64,000 bases of DNA. Origin: SZUA-430 sp964561925. GTDB lineage: Bacteria > Pseudomonadota > Alphaproteobacteria > Micropepsales > Micropepsaceae. The position numbers and the translations under genes were made by a program. Below the pieces are notes generated by a model. It worked only from the letters and a program-made list of their open reading frames with translations. It did no database searches and was not told where the DNA came from. Below are positions 31,993-40,649 of the stretch, one piece after another (position 1 is the first letter of the stretch; each line of letters opens with the position of its first letter). The stretch lies in NCBI GenBank assembly GCA_964561925.1, contig CAZLRW010000006.1, forward strand, positions 16,049 through 80,048, written 5' to 3'.

Positions 31993-33117
31993 ATGCCATC
32001 CGGTAAATGGGATGGATCGATGACGCCCGCACAGCTCGCCTACGCCTCCGACGACGATGAAGCGCTGCCCGGCGCCTACGGCACGTTCCAGCAGCAACGC
32101 GACTTCCTCGCGCCCGCGATCGACCTCAACGATCGGACTGTGCTCGTCACGGGCGGCACGGGCTCGTTCGGCAAACAATTCGTCCGCCTCGTGATCGACC
32201 GCTACAAGCCGAAGAAACTCATCGTCTTCTCGCGCGACGAACTCAAGCAATACGAGATGGCGCAGGCCTTCCCGCAGGACCGCTATCCGTTCATGCGCTA
32301 TTTCATCGGCGACGTGCGTTCCGCCGACCGCCTGGAGATGGCGATGCGCGACGTCGACTACGTGATTCATGCGGCCGCGCTGAAGCAGGTGCCGATCGCC
32401 GAGTACAATCCCTTCGAATGCATCGCGACGAACGTCATCGGCGCGGAAAATGTGGTCCAGGCCGCGATCCGCCGCGGCGTGAAGCGCGTGATCGCGCTTT
32501 CGACCGACAAGGCCGCGAACCCGGTCAACCTCTACGGCGCATCCAAGCTCGCCTCCGACAAGATCTTCGTCGCCGCCAACAATCTCGCCGGCGCCGACGG
32601 CTGCCGTTTCGCGGTCGTGCGCTACGGCAACGTGGTCGGCTCGCGCGGCTCGGTCATGCCGCTCTTCAAGAAGCTGATCGCCGAGAAGATCGACGCGCTC
32701 CCCATCACCGACGAACGCATGACGCGCTTTTGGATCACGCTGACGCAAGGCGTGAACATGGTGCTCTCCTCGATGTCGCTGATGCAGGGCGGCGAGATCT
32801 TCGTGCCGAAGATCCCGTCGATGAGCATGCCCGAACTGGCCCGCTCGATGGCCCCGCATCTGCCGTTGAAGCTGATCGGCATCCGTCCGGGCGAGAAGCT
32901 GCACGAGATCATGATCTCGGCCGACGACGCGCGCCAGACGCTCGAACTCGCCGATCGTTACGTGATCCTGCCAGCGTTCTTCGCCGTTCAGCGCGAGGAC
33001 TACATCGCCCACGGCGCCAAGCCCGTGCGCGACGGCTTCGCCTACACCAGCGACGCAAACCCCGAACGCCTCGACGCCCGCGCGTTGCAGACCATGCTCG
33101 CCGAGTCCTTCGCGTGA
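31993..33117 (+). CDS. pseB: UDP-GlcNAc 4,6-dehydratase (inverting), PseB/FlmA type
   Basis: 374 residues. The NAD-binding loop TGGTGSFGKQFVRLVIDRYK, HAAALKQVPIAEYNPFECI and the catalytic NLYGASKLASDK (Tyr-x3-Lys) match PseB. It makes UDP-2-acetamido-2,6-dideoxy-beta-L-arabino-hexos-4-ulose, the first step to pseudaminic acid. The N-terminus is about 40 residues longer than in typical PseB. The start could be 31993 or 32020; both have weak ribosome sites. The stop overlaps the pseC GTG by 4 bp. Confidence 0.92.
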   Translation: MPSGKWDGSMTPAQLAYASDDDEALPGAYGTFQQQRDFLAPAIDLNDRTVLVTGGTGSFGKQFVRLVIDRYKPKKLIVFSRDELKQYEMAQAFPQDRYPFMRYFIGDVRSADRLEMAMRDVDYVIHAAALKQVPIAEYNPFECIATNVIGAENVVQAAIRRGVKRVIALSTDKAANPVNLYGASKLASDKIFVAANNLAGADGCRFAVVRYGNVVGSRGSVMPLFKKLIAEKIDALPITDERMTRFWITLTQGVNMVLSSMSLMQGGEIFVPKIPSMSMPELARSMAPHLPLKLIGIRPGEKLHEIMISADDARQTLELADRYVILPAFFAVQREDYIAHGAKPVRDGFAYTSDANPERLDARALQTMLAESFA

Positions 33118-34292
33118 CGTTCCTGCCCTACGGCCGCCAGGTCATCGAAGACGACGACATCGCGGCCGTCGTCGCGGCTTTGAAGAGCGACTACCTCACC
33201 ACGGGCCCGCGCGTCGGCGAATTCGAAACGGCGTTGAAGCACGCGACCGGCGCCAAACATGCGATCGCCTGCACGAACGGCACCGCCGCGCTCCACCTCG
33301 CCGCCCGCGCGCTAAACCTCGGCCCCGGCACGACGACCATCGTCCCCGCCATCACGTTCCTCGCGACCGCAAACGCCGTCCGCCTGAACGGGGGCGACGT
33401 CGTCTTCGCCGACGTCGATCCGGCAAGCGGCCTGATGCGCCCGCGCGACCTCGAGGCGGCGCTCGAACGCTGCGGCCACGCCGACGCCGTCATCAATGTT
33501 CACCTGGCCGGCCAATGCGGCGATCTCGCGGGTATCCACGCGGTCGCGCGCAGCAACGGCTTGCGCATCGTCGAGGACGCCTGCCATGCGATCGGCACGG
33601 AGCACCGCTACGGCCGCATCGGCGACAACCGTTTCTCGGACCTGACCTGCTTCTCGTTCCACCCGGTCAAGACGATCGCGATGGGCGAAGGCGGCGCGGT
33701 CACCGCGAACGACCCGGCGCTCGCCGACATCGTCGCCCGCGACCGCACGCACGGCATGACGCGCGAACCGTCGGACTTCGTCGAGCGCGGCCAAGCCTTC
33801 GACGGCGCCGGCACCGCGAACCCCTGGTACTACGAAATGGAAGTGCCGGGTCTGAACTACCGCATCCCCGACGTGCTCTGTGCGCTTGGCACCAGCCAGC
33901 TCAAGAAACTCGACCGTTTCGCCGCCCGCCGCCGCGAACTCGTGACGCTCTACGATCAGGAGCTCGCGAAACTCGGCCCCCTTGTCGCGAAGCTGAAGCG
34001 CACCGCCTGCACCCCCGCCTGGCATCTCTACATCGCGCTGATCGACTTCGAGGCGCTTGGTGTCGAACGCGCCGCCGTGATGCGCACTCTCGCCGCGAAA
34101 GGCATCGGCACCCAAGTCCACTACATCCCGCTCCACCGCCAGCCCTATTGGCGCGACATGGACCCGGACCTCGCCCTTCCCGGCGCCGACGAGTACTACC
34201 GCCGCACCCTGAGCCTCCCCCTCTTCCCGTCAATGACCGACGAAGACCCCGCACGCGTCGTCCGCGCGCTGAAGGAAGCGCTCGGCGCGTAA
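33114..34292 (+). CDS. pseC: UDP-4-amino-4,6-dideoxy-AltNAc aminotransferase, PseC/FlmB type
   Basis: 392 residues of the DegT/DnrJ PLP aminotransferase family. The PLP lysine lies in FSFHPVKTIAMGEGGAV and the substrate segment is WYYEMEVPGLNYRIPDVLCA. PseC transfers an amino group to C4 of the PseB product. The GTG at 33114 overlaps the pseB stop (GTGA). The start of the protein, FLPYGRQVIEDDDIAAVV, is typical of PseC. It is the last gene of the operon; the next gene converges on it. Confidence 0.92.
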   Translation: MTFLPYGRQVIEDDDIAAVVAALKSDYLTTGPRVGEFETALKHATGAKHAIACTNGTAALHLAARALNLGPGTTTIVPAITFLATANAVRLNGGDVVFADVDPASGLMRPRDLEAALERCGHADAVINVHLAGQCGDLAGIHAVARSNGLRIVEDACHAIGTEHRYGRIGDNRFSDLTCFSFHPVKTIAMGEGGAVTANDPALADIVARDRTHGMTREPSDFVERGQAFDGAGTANPWYYEMEVPGLNYRIPDVLCALGTSQLKKLDRFAARRRELVTLYDQELAKLGPLVAKLKRTACTPAWHLYIALIDFEALGVERAAVMRTLAAKGIGTQVHYIPLHRQPYWRDMDPDLALPGADEYYRRTLSLPLFPSMTDEDPARVVRALKEALGA

Positions 34293-34306
34293 GCCGCACG
34301 CGGTCA

Positions 34307-34771
34307 TCAGTCGTCCGCGCCCCCGCGGTCGATCCAGGCGAGGATCGCCGACGGCAGCGTCCACCCCACCAGGAACACGCCCCACAGCAGCGCGCTCACT
34401 TGCGCATAGCTGAACGAGGAGAGCCGGTTCAGATCGACGAGAAAGCTGAGCACGACGAGGCTCAGGAACACCGCCGCGTTGAAGAGGACATAGGCAAGAT
34501 AGTAGGCGCGCAGCCTGACCGCGATCTCGCGCTCGTCGAGCGCCTCGTCCGGCGCCTGCCCCCAGCGCCAGTGGCGCGACATGCGGCTGAGCGCCCACAC
34601 GCCCGCCCACGCCGAGACACCCGCGATGACGGCTTGTATCGACGGCATCATTTGCATGTCGAACGCGCCGCTGCTCACCACAACCGCGATCGCCGCGTAG
34701 GCGCCGTACACCAGAACCACGAGCGCACGGCGCGACCCGCGGCCCATTTCTCTGTGCGCTGTGCTTGTCAT
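34307..34771 (-). CDS. Four-helix inner-membrane protein, unknown function
   Basis: 154 residues with four predicted membrane segments and a charged central loop (QAPDEALDEREIAVRLRA). This layout is common in small proteins encoded beside XRE regulators. It follows the XRE gene by 57 bp in the same direction. No family is recognised. Confidence 0.65.
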   Translation of the reverse strand: MTSTAHREMGRGSRRALVVLVYGAYAAIAVVVSSGAFDMQMMPSIQAVIAGVSAWAGVWALSRMSRHWRWGQAPDEALDEREIAVRLRAYYLAYVLFNAAVFLSLVVLSFLVDLNRLSSFSYAQVSALLWGVFLVGWTLPSAILAWIDRGGADD

Positions 34772-34828
34772 GACCTAACCCATCCGCGAGCGGGTTGCCG
34801 GCGCGACACCACGCCTGGTGCAAGAACC

Positions 34829-35077
34829 TTATCCATTGATGCCTCCTTTGGCTTTGATGAGTTGGGTTGTCAGCGCTTCGAACGGCGTCAGTGAGAACAC
34901 CATCTCGACCGGCAGTGCGAAGTAGGCGGCAATCTTGAGCGCAAGTTCGAGCGAAGGGCTGTAGTCGCCCCGTTCGATGTAGCCGATCGTCTGGAAGTTC
35001 ACCCCGACCGCATCGGCCAGGTCCTTGCGCGAGACATTCCTCTCCGCCCGCAGCACGTTGAGACGATTGTGTATCAT
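34829..35077 (-). CDS. XRE-family small regulator
   Basis: 82 residues. A helix-turn-helix spans about 10-40 (RNVSRKDLADAVGVNFQTIG, then YIERGDYSPSLELALKIA); the rest is the short C-terminus typical of YozG-like regulators. The next gene in the same direction is a membrane protein, so the pair is probably a small autoregulated unit. Confidence 0.88.
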   Translation of the reverse strand: MIHNRLNVLRAERNVSRKDLADAVGVNFQTIGYIERGDYSPSLELALKIAAYFALPVEMVFSLTPFEALTTQLIKAKGGING

Positions 35078-35107
35078 TCGTCGCCCGGTTAGAACCTATT
35101 GAGCAAT

Positions 35108-35125
35108 GATATATACCTTATATAC
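35108..35125. promoter_or_regulatory. AT-rich repeat upstream of the XRE gene
   Basis: GATATATACCTTATATAC: near-identical ATATA units either side of CCT, about 30 bp upstream of the XRE start in an otherwise GC-rich region. It could hold the -10 element and operator of the XRE unit. Confidence 0.35.
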
Positions 35126-35277
35126 AACAAGATGAAGCTAAGTCAATACACGGGACGGCCGAACAACGACCGATTTTTTGGCGCCTTTCCGCCATCTCGC
35201 CGGAAGCTGCGATCCAGCCGTCGCAGGTTCGCGCCATCAGGCGACAAAGCACCCGCGCAACCACGCCTCTTGCAGTT

Positions 35278-35730
35278 ATGTTGATATCAAACCATATTCC
35301 GCTGATGCAAACCGCCACCGCTCAAGTCATCGGCGACACGTGCCTCTGCCTTCACGCGAAGCGCGCCGCGCGTCGCGTCGCAAGGCGCTTTGATGAGGCA
35401 TTTGCCCCGCTCGACCTCACAAGCGGTCAGTTCACGCTCATGGTCATGCTTGCCGCACGGTCGAATTGGAACATGCAGGCACTTGCGGATGCGCTCGGTG
35501 TCGACCGCTCCTCCCTGACCGCAGCGCTCAAACCGCTCGAACGGCGCAGATTGGTCGCGACCGGCCACGATCCCAAAGACAAGCGCGTGCGCCAGCTGAC
35601 CCTGAGCAGGGCCGGCCACGCCCTGCTCGACGAAGCGCGGCCGATCTGGCGGCGCGTTCAGACCGAGACCGAGACCATGTTGAAGAGCGGCGCCGACGCC
35701 GCGCGCGCACTGCTCAATCAACTCGCCTGA
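35278..35730 (+). CDS. MarR-family transcriptional regulator
   Basis: 150 residues with the MarR winged helix: NMQALADALGVDRSSLTAAL and LERRRLVATGHDPKDKRVRQ, then a C-terminal dimerisation helix. The frame opens at 35278, but an in-frame ATG at 35305 is plausible because the palindrome TTGATATCAA (35281-35290) would then lie in the promoter instead of in the coding sequence. The next gene, a membrane protein, has the same palindrome at its start. Confidence 0.85.
   Translation: MLISNHIPLMQTATAQVIGDTCLCLHAKRAARRVARRFDEAFAPLDLTSGQFTLMVMLAARSNWNMQALADALGVDRSSLTAALKPLERRRLVATGHDPKDKRVRQLTLSRAGHALLDEARPIWRRVQTETETMLKSGADAARALLNQLA
35281..35290. promoter_or_regulatory. MarR operator candidate, copy 1
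   Basis: The perfect 10-bp palindrome TTGATATCAA sits at the start of the marR gene. An identical copy lies 493 bp downstream at the start of the neighbouring gene. MarR proteins commonly bind TTGAT/ATCAA-type palindromes. Confidence 0.5.
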
Positions 35731-35760
35731 ACGCCGTCATCCCAAGAAAGGTCCCACCTC

Positions 35761-36378
35761 ATGGCTAATAATGTTGATATCAATATTTATGACAAGCAGC
35801 CCACAGCCCCGATCGCCCTCGTCATGGCGCTCGCCCTTGCCGCTTGGGCGCTCACTGTCGCTTGGGCGGCGGCGGAGGGCTTCTTTCTCGCGATTCCCAT
35901 GCCGTTCATCGCCCTCTTCGTAGCCGGCGGCATCGCACTTCCGACGCTCACCTACGCCCTCAGCCCGCCGTTGAAGCGGTTCTTCCGCAGCGCCGGACTC
36001 TTTCCGTTGACGATCTTGCATGTCTGGCGGGTACCCGCCGCCATGGCGTTCTTCGCTTATGGCCTTGCCGGCGCATTGCCGCCCCTGTTCTGGATTCTCG
36101 CAGGCGTCGGCGATCTGATCGCGGGGCTCTACGCCGCGCGGCTGCTCTTGAGGCCCGGCGATGCACGCTACTATCGCCGCTTTCACCTCTTCGGCTTTGC
36201 CGATTTCGTGGTCGCGGTGGGCACGGGTCTTACGTTCACGCTTCTCGAGGATCCGCGCATGGCGACGATTGCGGTTCTCCCCATGGCGCTCATTCCGCTG
36301 TTCGGCGTCGGCGTCTCGGGCGCCAGCCACTTGATCGCATTCGACGTGATGAGGTTCCGAAATAATACGGGGACATGA
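35761..36378 (+). CDS. Six-helix membrane protein, unknown function
   Basis: 205 residues with about six predicted membrane segments, starting MANNVDINIYDKQPTAPIAL. The last segments include IALPTLTYALSPPLKRFFRS and DLIAGLYAARLLLRPGDARY. An AAGAAAGG ribosome site lies 9-16 nt before the ATG. It follows the MarR gene by 30 bp, so it is the likely MarR target. No family is recognised. Confidence 0.65.
   Translation: MANNVDINIYDKQPTAPIALVMALALAAWALTVAWAAAEGFFLAIPMPFIALFVAGGIALPTLTYALSPPLKRFFRSAGLFPLTILHVWRVPAAMAFFAYGLAGALPPLFWILAGVGDLIAGLYAARLLLRPGDARYYRRFHLFGFADFVVAVGTGLTFTLLEDPRMATIAVLPMALIPLFGVGVSGASHLIAFDVMRFRNNTGT
35774..35783. promoter_or_regulatory. MarR operator candidate, copy 2
   Basis: A second TTGATATCAA, 13 bp inside the membrane-protein gene. 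Repression by roadblock or looping between the two copies is possible but untested. Confidence 0.45.
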
Positions 36379-36400
36379 CAGAGCTATGTCGGTCGCCCTT

Positions 36401-36418
36401 GCGCGGGCAAGCCCGCGT
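36401..36418. repeat. Short GCGGGC-AA-GCCCGC palindrome
   Basis: A 14-bp palindrome within GCGCGGGCAAGCCCGCGT, 23 bp after the membrane-protein stop. It may act as a weak terminator or be a REP-like element; there is no T tract. Confidence 0.3.
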
Positions 36419-36584
36419 CATCCTTCGCCACCGCGCGCTCGTGACGCACGCACCTGAGGCCTTCCTCCCGGACGACGCACTGCAACATATCCCTTGCCGC
36501 CTTGTTGGTTATCGGCGAAGCGGTTAGGCTCCCCCGGCCGCGCGAACCCTCGTGCGGAACAGGGGAACCAACTGGAGAGTCCAA

Positions 36585-36881
36585 ATGGGCAGAATCGTAG
36601 GCCTGCTGATCGCGCTCTTGGTCGTCGGCGGCGGCATCTATTGGTACATGAACAGAGACAAGGCTGCGGCGCCGGCCGATCCGGCCACGGAAGAGGTGGC
36701 ACCTCCGGCCGATCCCGCGGCTGATCCGGCCGCAGCGACCGACCCCGCAGCGGCGCCCGCCGACCCGGCAGCCGACCCGGCTGCGGCGCCCGCCGATCCG
36801 GCAGCAGCGCCCGCCGATCCGGCAGCGCCCGCCGACCCGGTGCCCGCACCGCCGCCGCCGAGCGATCCGACGCAACAGTAG
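36585..36881 (+). CDS. Membrane-anchored Ala-Asp-Pro repeat protein
   Basis: 98 residues. One N-terminal membrane segment (GRIVGLLIALLVVGGGIYWY) is followed by a low-complexity tail of about 75 residues made of repeated ADPAA and APADPA units and ending PPPSDPTQQ. The ATG at 36585 has GGAGAG 6-11 nt upstream. The tail would be periplasmic and extended, possibly a spacer through the cell wall. The DNA repeats (about 36676-36850) are prone to length change. No function is recognised. Confidence 0.6.
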   Translation: MGRIVGLLIALLVVGGGIYWYMNRDKAAAPADPATEEVAPPADPAADPAAATDPAAAPADPAADPAAAPADPAAAPADPAAPADPVPAPPPPSDPTQQ

Positions 36882-37003
36882 TCGGCAACACGTTCGAATT
36901 GAGGACAAGCGGCCGGCCCAAACGCCGGCCGCATTTTCGTGGGCGGCATGGCATTCGCCGCGGCGCCTGCGTAGCATGGTCCGCGAACCAACCGCGACAG
37001 GGC

Positions 37004-39328
37004 ATGGCCGAAAACGCGCAGCCTCGAAAACTAGCCACCATCGTAGCACTCGACGTCGCCGGCTATTCCGCGCGCACCGAGGCCGACGAATCCAAGACCA
37101 CCGCTGAAGTTGCGGCACTGCGCAGCGTCATTGAAGCCGTCGCCGCGCGCCGCGGCGGACGCGTCTTCAACACGGCCGGCGACGGTTTCATGCTGGAATT
37201 CGCCTCGAGCCTCGCCGCCGTTGAAGCCGCGCTCGAACTCGCCGAAACCTGCGAACCGAAAGTGCGTGTCGGCGTGCATCTGGGCGACGTCGTCGTGCAG
37301 CCGAACGGCGATCTGCTCGGCCACGGCGTGAACGTCGCGGCCCGCCTCATGGCCAAGAGCGATCCAGGCGGTGCACTGATCTCGGCCGCGGTACGCCAGA
37401 CGATCAGGGGACCGCTCGCCGACCGCCTCGTCTCGCGCGGTGTCTTCCATCTCGACAAGATGGCCGAAACGATCGAGGCGTTCGCGTTCGACGCCGCCGG
37501 CCCAACCGCCGGCGTCGCGCCGGCCGGAATCGTTCGTGGCCCCATGGGCTCCGGTAGCCGCTTTCCGGCAAGACTGAGCGCGCGCAGCTGGTTCCTCGTC
37601 GCCGGTGTCTCGACGGCCGTCGCGATCGGCGCGGTCGTCGCACTGACGTCGCGCACGAACGCGCCCGCACCCGCCGACAAGTCGATCGCAATCCTGCCGT
37701 TCGAAAACCGCTCCCCGCGCAGCGACGACGCCGAGTACGGCGACTGGCTGTCGGAACTGATCGGTAGCCTCTTGGGCAAGTCGAGCGACCTCAAGGTCAT
37801 CTCCCAGTCCTCGGCATCGGCCTTCAAGGGCAAGCAGGTCGGACTGCCGGACATCGCCGAGCAACTCGGTGTCGCGCTGGTGCTCGAGGGCAGCGTACGC
37901 AGCGAAGACGACGACATCGTCATCAGAGCCCAGCTGATCAACGCCGCCACCGACACGCAACTCTGGGCCGACGTCTACCCGCGCAAAAACGACGACGCGC
38001 TGGCCGTCCAAAGCGAAGTCGCCGCCAAAGTGGTCGCCGGTGTCGCCGATGCCCTAAAGGTCACGATCGCCGAAGCCGAACGGCAAGCGCTCACCCCCAC
38101 GAGGAAGCCTGAAGCCTACGCGGCCTACCGCGAAGCGGTGAAACTTTACCGCACCTCGGTGGAGGCGGACGTACGCCGCGCGCAGCAACGTCTGGAGAGC
38201 GCCGTCGCACTCGATCCCGGCTTTGCGGCCGCCTGGGCTTTGTCGGCGCGCGTTCACTCCTACCTCTACTTCAACCGCACCGACGCCACCGAAGGCCGCC
38301 GCGCCGCCGCCGCGCAGGCGCTCGCCGAAGCAAACCGCCTCAAGCCCGAACTCGCGGAGGTGATGCTGGCCGGCGCCTACTTCGAATATTGGGTGAAGCG
38401 GGATTTCGAGGGCGCGCGCCTTCGGTTCGAACAACTAAGCGCCAAGTGGCCGAGCAACGCGGACGTGCTGACCGCGCTCGCAAGCATCACCCGCCGCCAA
38501 GGCCGTTGGGACGAGAGCAAGACCTACTTCGAACGTGCGGTGGCGATCGATCCGTTTCACGCCGGCCGGCGCTTGAGCGCGGCGAATCTGCGCCTTGCCA
38601 CGCGCGACTTCGAAGGCGCATTGCGCCAGCTCGACGCCGCCATGAAGGAACTTCCCAGAGAGATCAACCGCCTGCCGTTCGTCGCCGAGAAGGCGCGGGT
38701 CTACCAGGCCCAGGGCCGCCTCGACGAGGCCGCGAAGCTGCTCGAAGGGCTCGCCCCCGAACCCGACGGCGACGTCGTCGAACCGCTCGTCGCGCAGGCG
38801 CTGCTGCGCCGCCGGCCCGAGACGGCGATCGGCCCCCTCGAAACGCTGCTGCAACGCGACGAGGCCCAAGGCTCCGTCGGCCGCGCGTCGATCGATCTGA
38901 ACCTCTATCTGGGACAATTGCGCCGCCTCGCCGGCGACCCGGCCGGTGCGAGAGCGAACGACCGCGAAGCACTCGACGAACTCAAAGTCGAACTCGCAAA
39001 GCAGCCGAACAACGCCGACGTCCACTCCTACCTGGCGCTTGCCTATAGCGGCCTCGGCGACCGCGCGAACGCGATGAAGCACGCGGCCCTCGCCGTCGCC
39101 ACCGTCCCCGTCGCGAAAGACGCGCTCAGCGGCGCCTACTACCTCGACATCCAAGCCCGGACGCTCGCGCGGCTGGGCGACCGCAACGCCGCCATCCCGG
39201 CGATCGAAGCGCTGATGAAGCGCCCCGCGCCCATGCCGCTGACGCCGGCGTTGCTTCGGCTGGATCCGGATTTCGACAAGCTGCGAGCGGATGCGCGGTT
39301 CAAAGCGCTCGTGGCCGAGAACCCCTAA
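37004..39328 (+). CDS. Class III adenylate/guanylate cyclase with TolB-like and TPR domains
   Basis: 774 residues. Residues about 9-165 are a class III cyclase domain with metal Asp17 (ALDVAGYS) and Asp60 (NTAGDGFML). A membrane segment follows at about 190-212, then a TolB/FlgO-like segment (KSIAILPFENRS; EQLGVALVLEGSVRSEDDDI) and at least six TPR units to the C-terminus. It would make a cyclic nucleotide in the cytoplasm and sense or bind partners with the extracytoplasmic TPRs. It lies upstream of flaG and on the opposite strand. Confidence 0.83.
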   Translation: MAENAQPRKLATIVALDVAGYSARTEADESKTTAEVAALRSVIEAVAARRGGRVFNTAGDGFMLEFASSLAAVEAALELAETCEPKVRVGVHLGDVVVQPNGDLLGHGVNVAARLMAKSDPGGALISAAVRQTIRGPLADRLVSRGVFHLDKMAETIEAFAFDAAGPTAGVAPAGIVRGPMGSGSRFPARLSARSWFLVAGVSTAVAIGAVVALTSRTNAPAPADKSIAILPFENRSPRSDDAEYGDWLSELIGSLLGKSSDLKVISQSSASAFKGKQVGLPDIAEQLGVALVLEGSVRSEDDDIVIRAQLINAATDTQLWADVYPRKNDDALAVQSEVAAKVVAGVADALKVTIAEAERQALTPTRKPEAYAAYREAVKLYRTSVEADVRRAQQRLESAVALDPGFAAAWALSARVHSYLYFNRTDATEGRRAAAAQALAEANRLKPELAEVMLAGAYFEYWVKRDFEGARLRFEQLSAKWPSNADVLTALASITRRQGRWDESKTYFERAVAIDPFHAGRRLSAANLRLATRDFEGALRQLDAAMKELPREINRLPFVAEKARVYQAQGRLDEAAKLLEGLAPEPDGDVVEPLVAQALLRRRPETAIGPLETLLQRDEAQGSVGRASIDLNLYLGQLRRLAGDPAGARANDREALDELKVELAKQPNNADVHSYLALAYSGLGDRANAMKHAALAVATVPVAKDALSGAYYLDIQARTLARLGDRNAAIPAIEALMKRPAPMPLTPALLRLDPDFDKLRADARFKALVAENP

Positions 39329-39341
39329 AGACGTCCGGCCC

Positions 39342-39704
39342 TCACGCCGTCTCGTCGATCTCTTTCGCTTCCGCGAGCCGCTTCTCCGCCATCGCCTTCA
39401 TGTGGCGCGCGTGACGCAGCATCTCTTCGGCCGGGTATTGCCATACGACGTCGCCGCTCTCAGCGTCGACCGAGCGATAGACGAAGGATTTCAGCGCCGG
39501 GTCGCGCGTGATGGTCAGGTGGCGCGCCTCGCGGGCGGCGGCGGCTTCGTCGCGCCGTTCGCGTTCGCGCTCGCGCCGTTCGTTGCCGGCGCGGTTGTCG
39601 GTCTGCGTTTCTTTCGCAGGCTCGACCTGAGGCTCGGTCCGCACGGGTGCTGCGGCGCGCGCCGCCTGCTGCACCGATGCTGCAAGTTGGATGGGATCGC
39701 TCAT
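39342..39704 (-). CDS. FlaG-family flagellar protein
   Basis: 120 residues. A charged, low-complexity N-terminus precedes LTITRDPALKSFVYRSVDAE and DVVWQYPAEEMLRHARH, the FlaG-family core. FlaG proteins influence filament length and flagellin export. It lies downstream of the first flagellin gene on the same strand, with a hairpin in between. Confidence 0.75.
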   Translation of the reverse strand: MSDPIQLAASVQQAARAAAPVRTEPQVEPAKETQTDNRAGNERRERERERRDEAAAAREARHLTITRDPALKSFVYRSVDAESGDVVWQYPAEEMLRHARHMKAMAEKRLAEAKEIDETA

Positions 39705-39742
39705 ATCCGTTCGTCCTCAATCCGAAGCGGATCCGAGAGAGT

Positions 39743-39774
39743 CGCGGAGCCGGCGGTTACGCACCGGCTCCGCG
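39743..39774 (-). terminator. Hairpin after the first flagellin gene
   Basis: An 11-bp perfect stem CGCGGAGCCGG / CCGGCTCCGCG (39743-39753 and 39764-39774) has a 10-nt loop, 22 bp past the flagellin stop. There is no T tract, so it may stabilise the mRNA end instead of terminating. Confidence 0.5.
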
Positions 39775-39795
39775 CTTACTCAACGGCCGGTCCGG

Positions 39796-40620
39796 TTAGC
39801 GGAACAGGCCCAACAGCACCGACGGCGCCTGGTTGGCGATCGACAGCGCCTGGATGCCCAGCTGCTGCTTCGTCTGCAACGCCTGCAAGCGCGCGCTCTC
39901 CGTCGCGAGGTCGGCGTCGACGAGGTTGCCGATGCCGTTCTCGAGTTCGTTCGAGAGCTTGGACATGAACGCCTTGTGGATGCCGAGCTTCTTCGAGTCG
40001 GTACCCAGCTGCGCCAACGCCAGCGTCAGGTTGTTCAGCGAGGTCTCGATCGTCGCGACCATCGTCGAAGCAGTCGCCGCCGTCGACACGACGCCGGCTG
40101 CAGCGACCGTCACGATCGAACCGCCGAGCGACATGTTGCGGCCCGTCGCCGTCACGAACGACGTACCGTCGGCGTTCGCGAACGCTTGGATGTTCGACGT
40201 GGTCGAGGTCACGAGGTTCGCACCGTCGAACGTCGCGTTCGCCAGCGTCTTCGTCACCTGATCGCGCAGAGCGACGAAGTCCGCGTTATAGGCGGCGCGG
40301 GCGTTCGCGTCGATCGACGAGTCCTTCGCGGCCAGCGCCTTTTCCTTCATTTCCTTGAGCAGGTCGGCGACCGCCGTGCCGGCGGCGATGCCGGTGTCGA
40401 CGACGCTGATCGCGCGGTTCAAGCTGTTCTGAACGGAGTTCAGCGCCTGCACGTCCGTGCGAAGACCCTGGGCAATGGCGAAAATGGCGCCGTTGTCCTT
40501 CGGACCGGAAACGCGCAAGCCGGTGTTGACGCGGTTTTGCACGTCGGCCAACGCCTTGTTCGTGGCGTTGAGGTTCTGCAGCGCAACCATGGCGCCGTAG
40601 TTGGTGTTCACTGACGTCAT
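39796..40620 (-). CDS. Flagellin
   Basis: 274 residues, short like Caulobacter flagellins. The N-terminus MTSVNTNYGAMVALQNLN and the C-terminus LQTKQQLGIQALSIANQAPS are the conserved D0/D1 coiled coils. The middle (about residues 150-195) is rich in Ser and Thr and is the likely O-glycosylation zone. The ATG at 40620 has GGAGAG 5-10 nt upstream. Its leader carries a 14-bp direct repeat, and a sigma-54-like promoter lies about 75 bp upstream. Confidence 0.95.
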   Translation of the reverse strand: MTSVNTNYGAMVALQNLNATNKALADVQNRVNTGLRVSGPKDNGAIFAIAQGLRTDVQALNSVQNSLNRAISVVDTGIAAGTAVADLLKEMKEKALAAKDSSIDANARAAYNADFVALRDQVTKTLANATFDGANLVTSTTSNIQAFANADGTSFVTATGRNMSLGGSIVTVAAAGVVSTAATASTMVATIETSLNNLTLALAQLGTDSKKLGIHKAFMSKLSNELENGIGNLVDADLATESARLQALQTKQQLGIQALSIANQAPSVLLGLFR

Positions 40621-40649
40621 TGGAATCTCTCCGTTCTGGTCGTGGTTTG

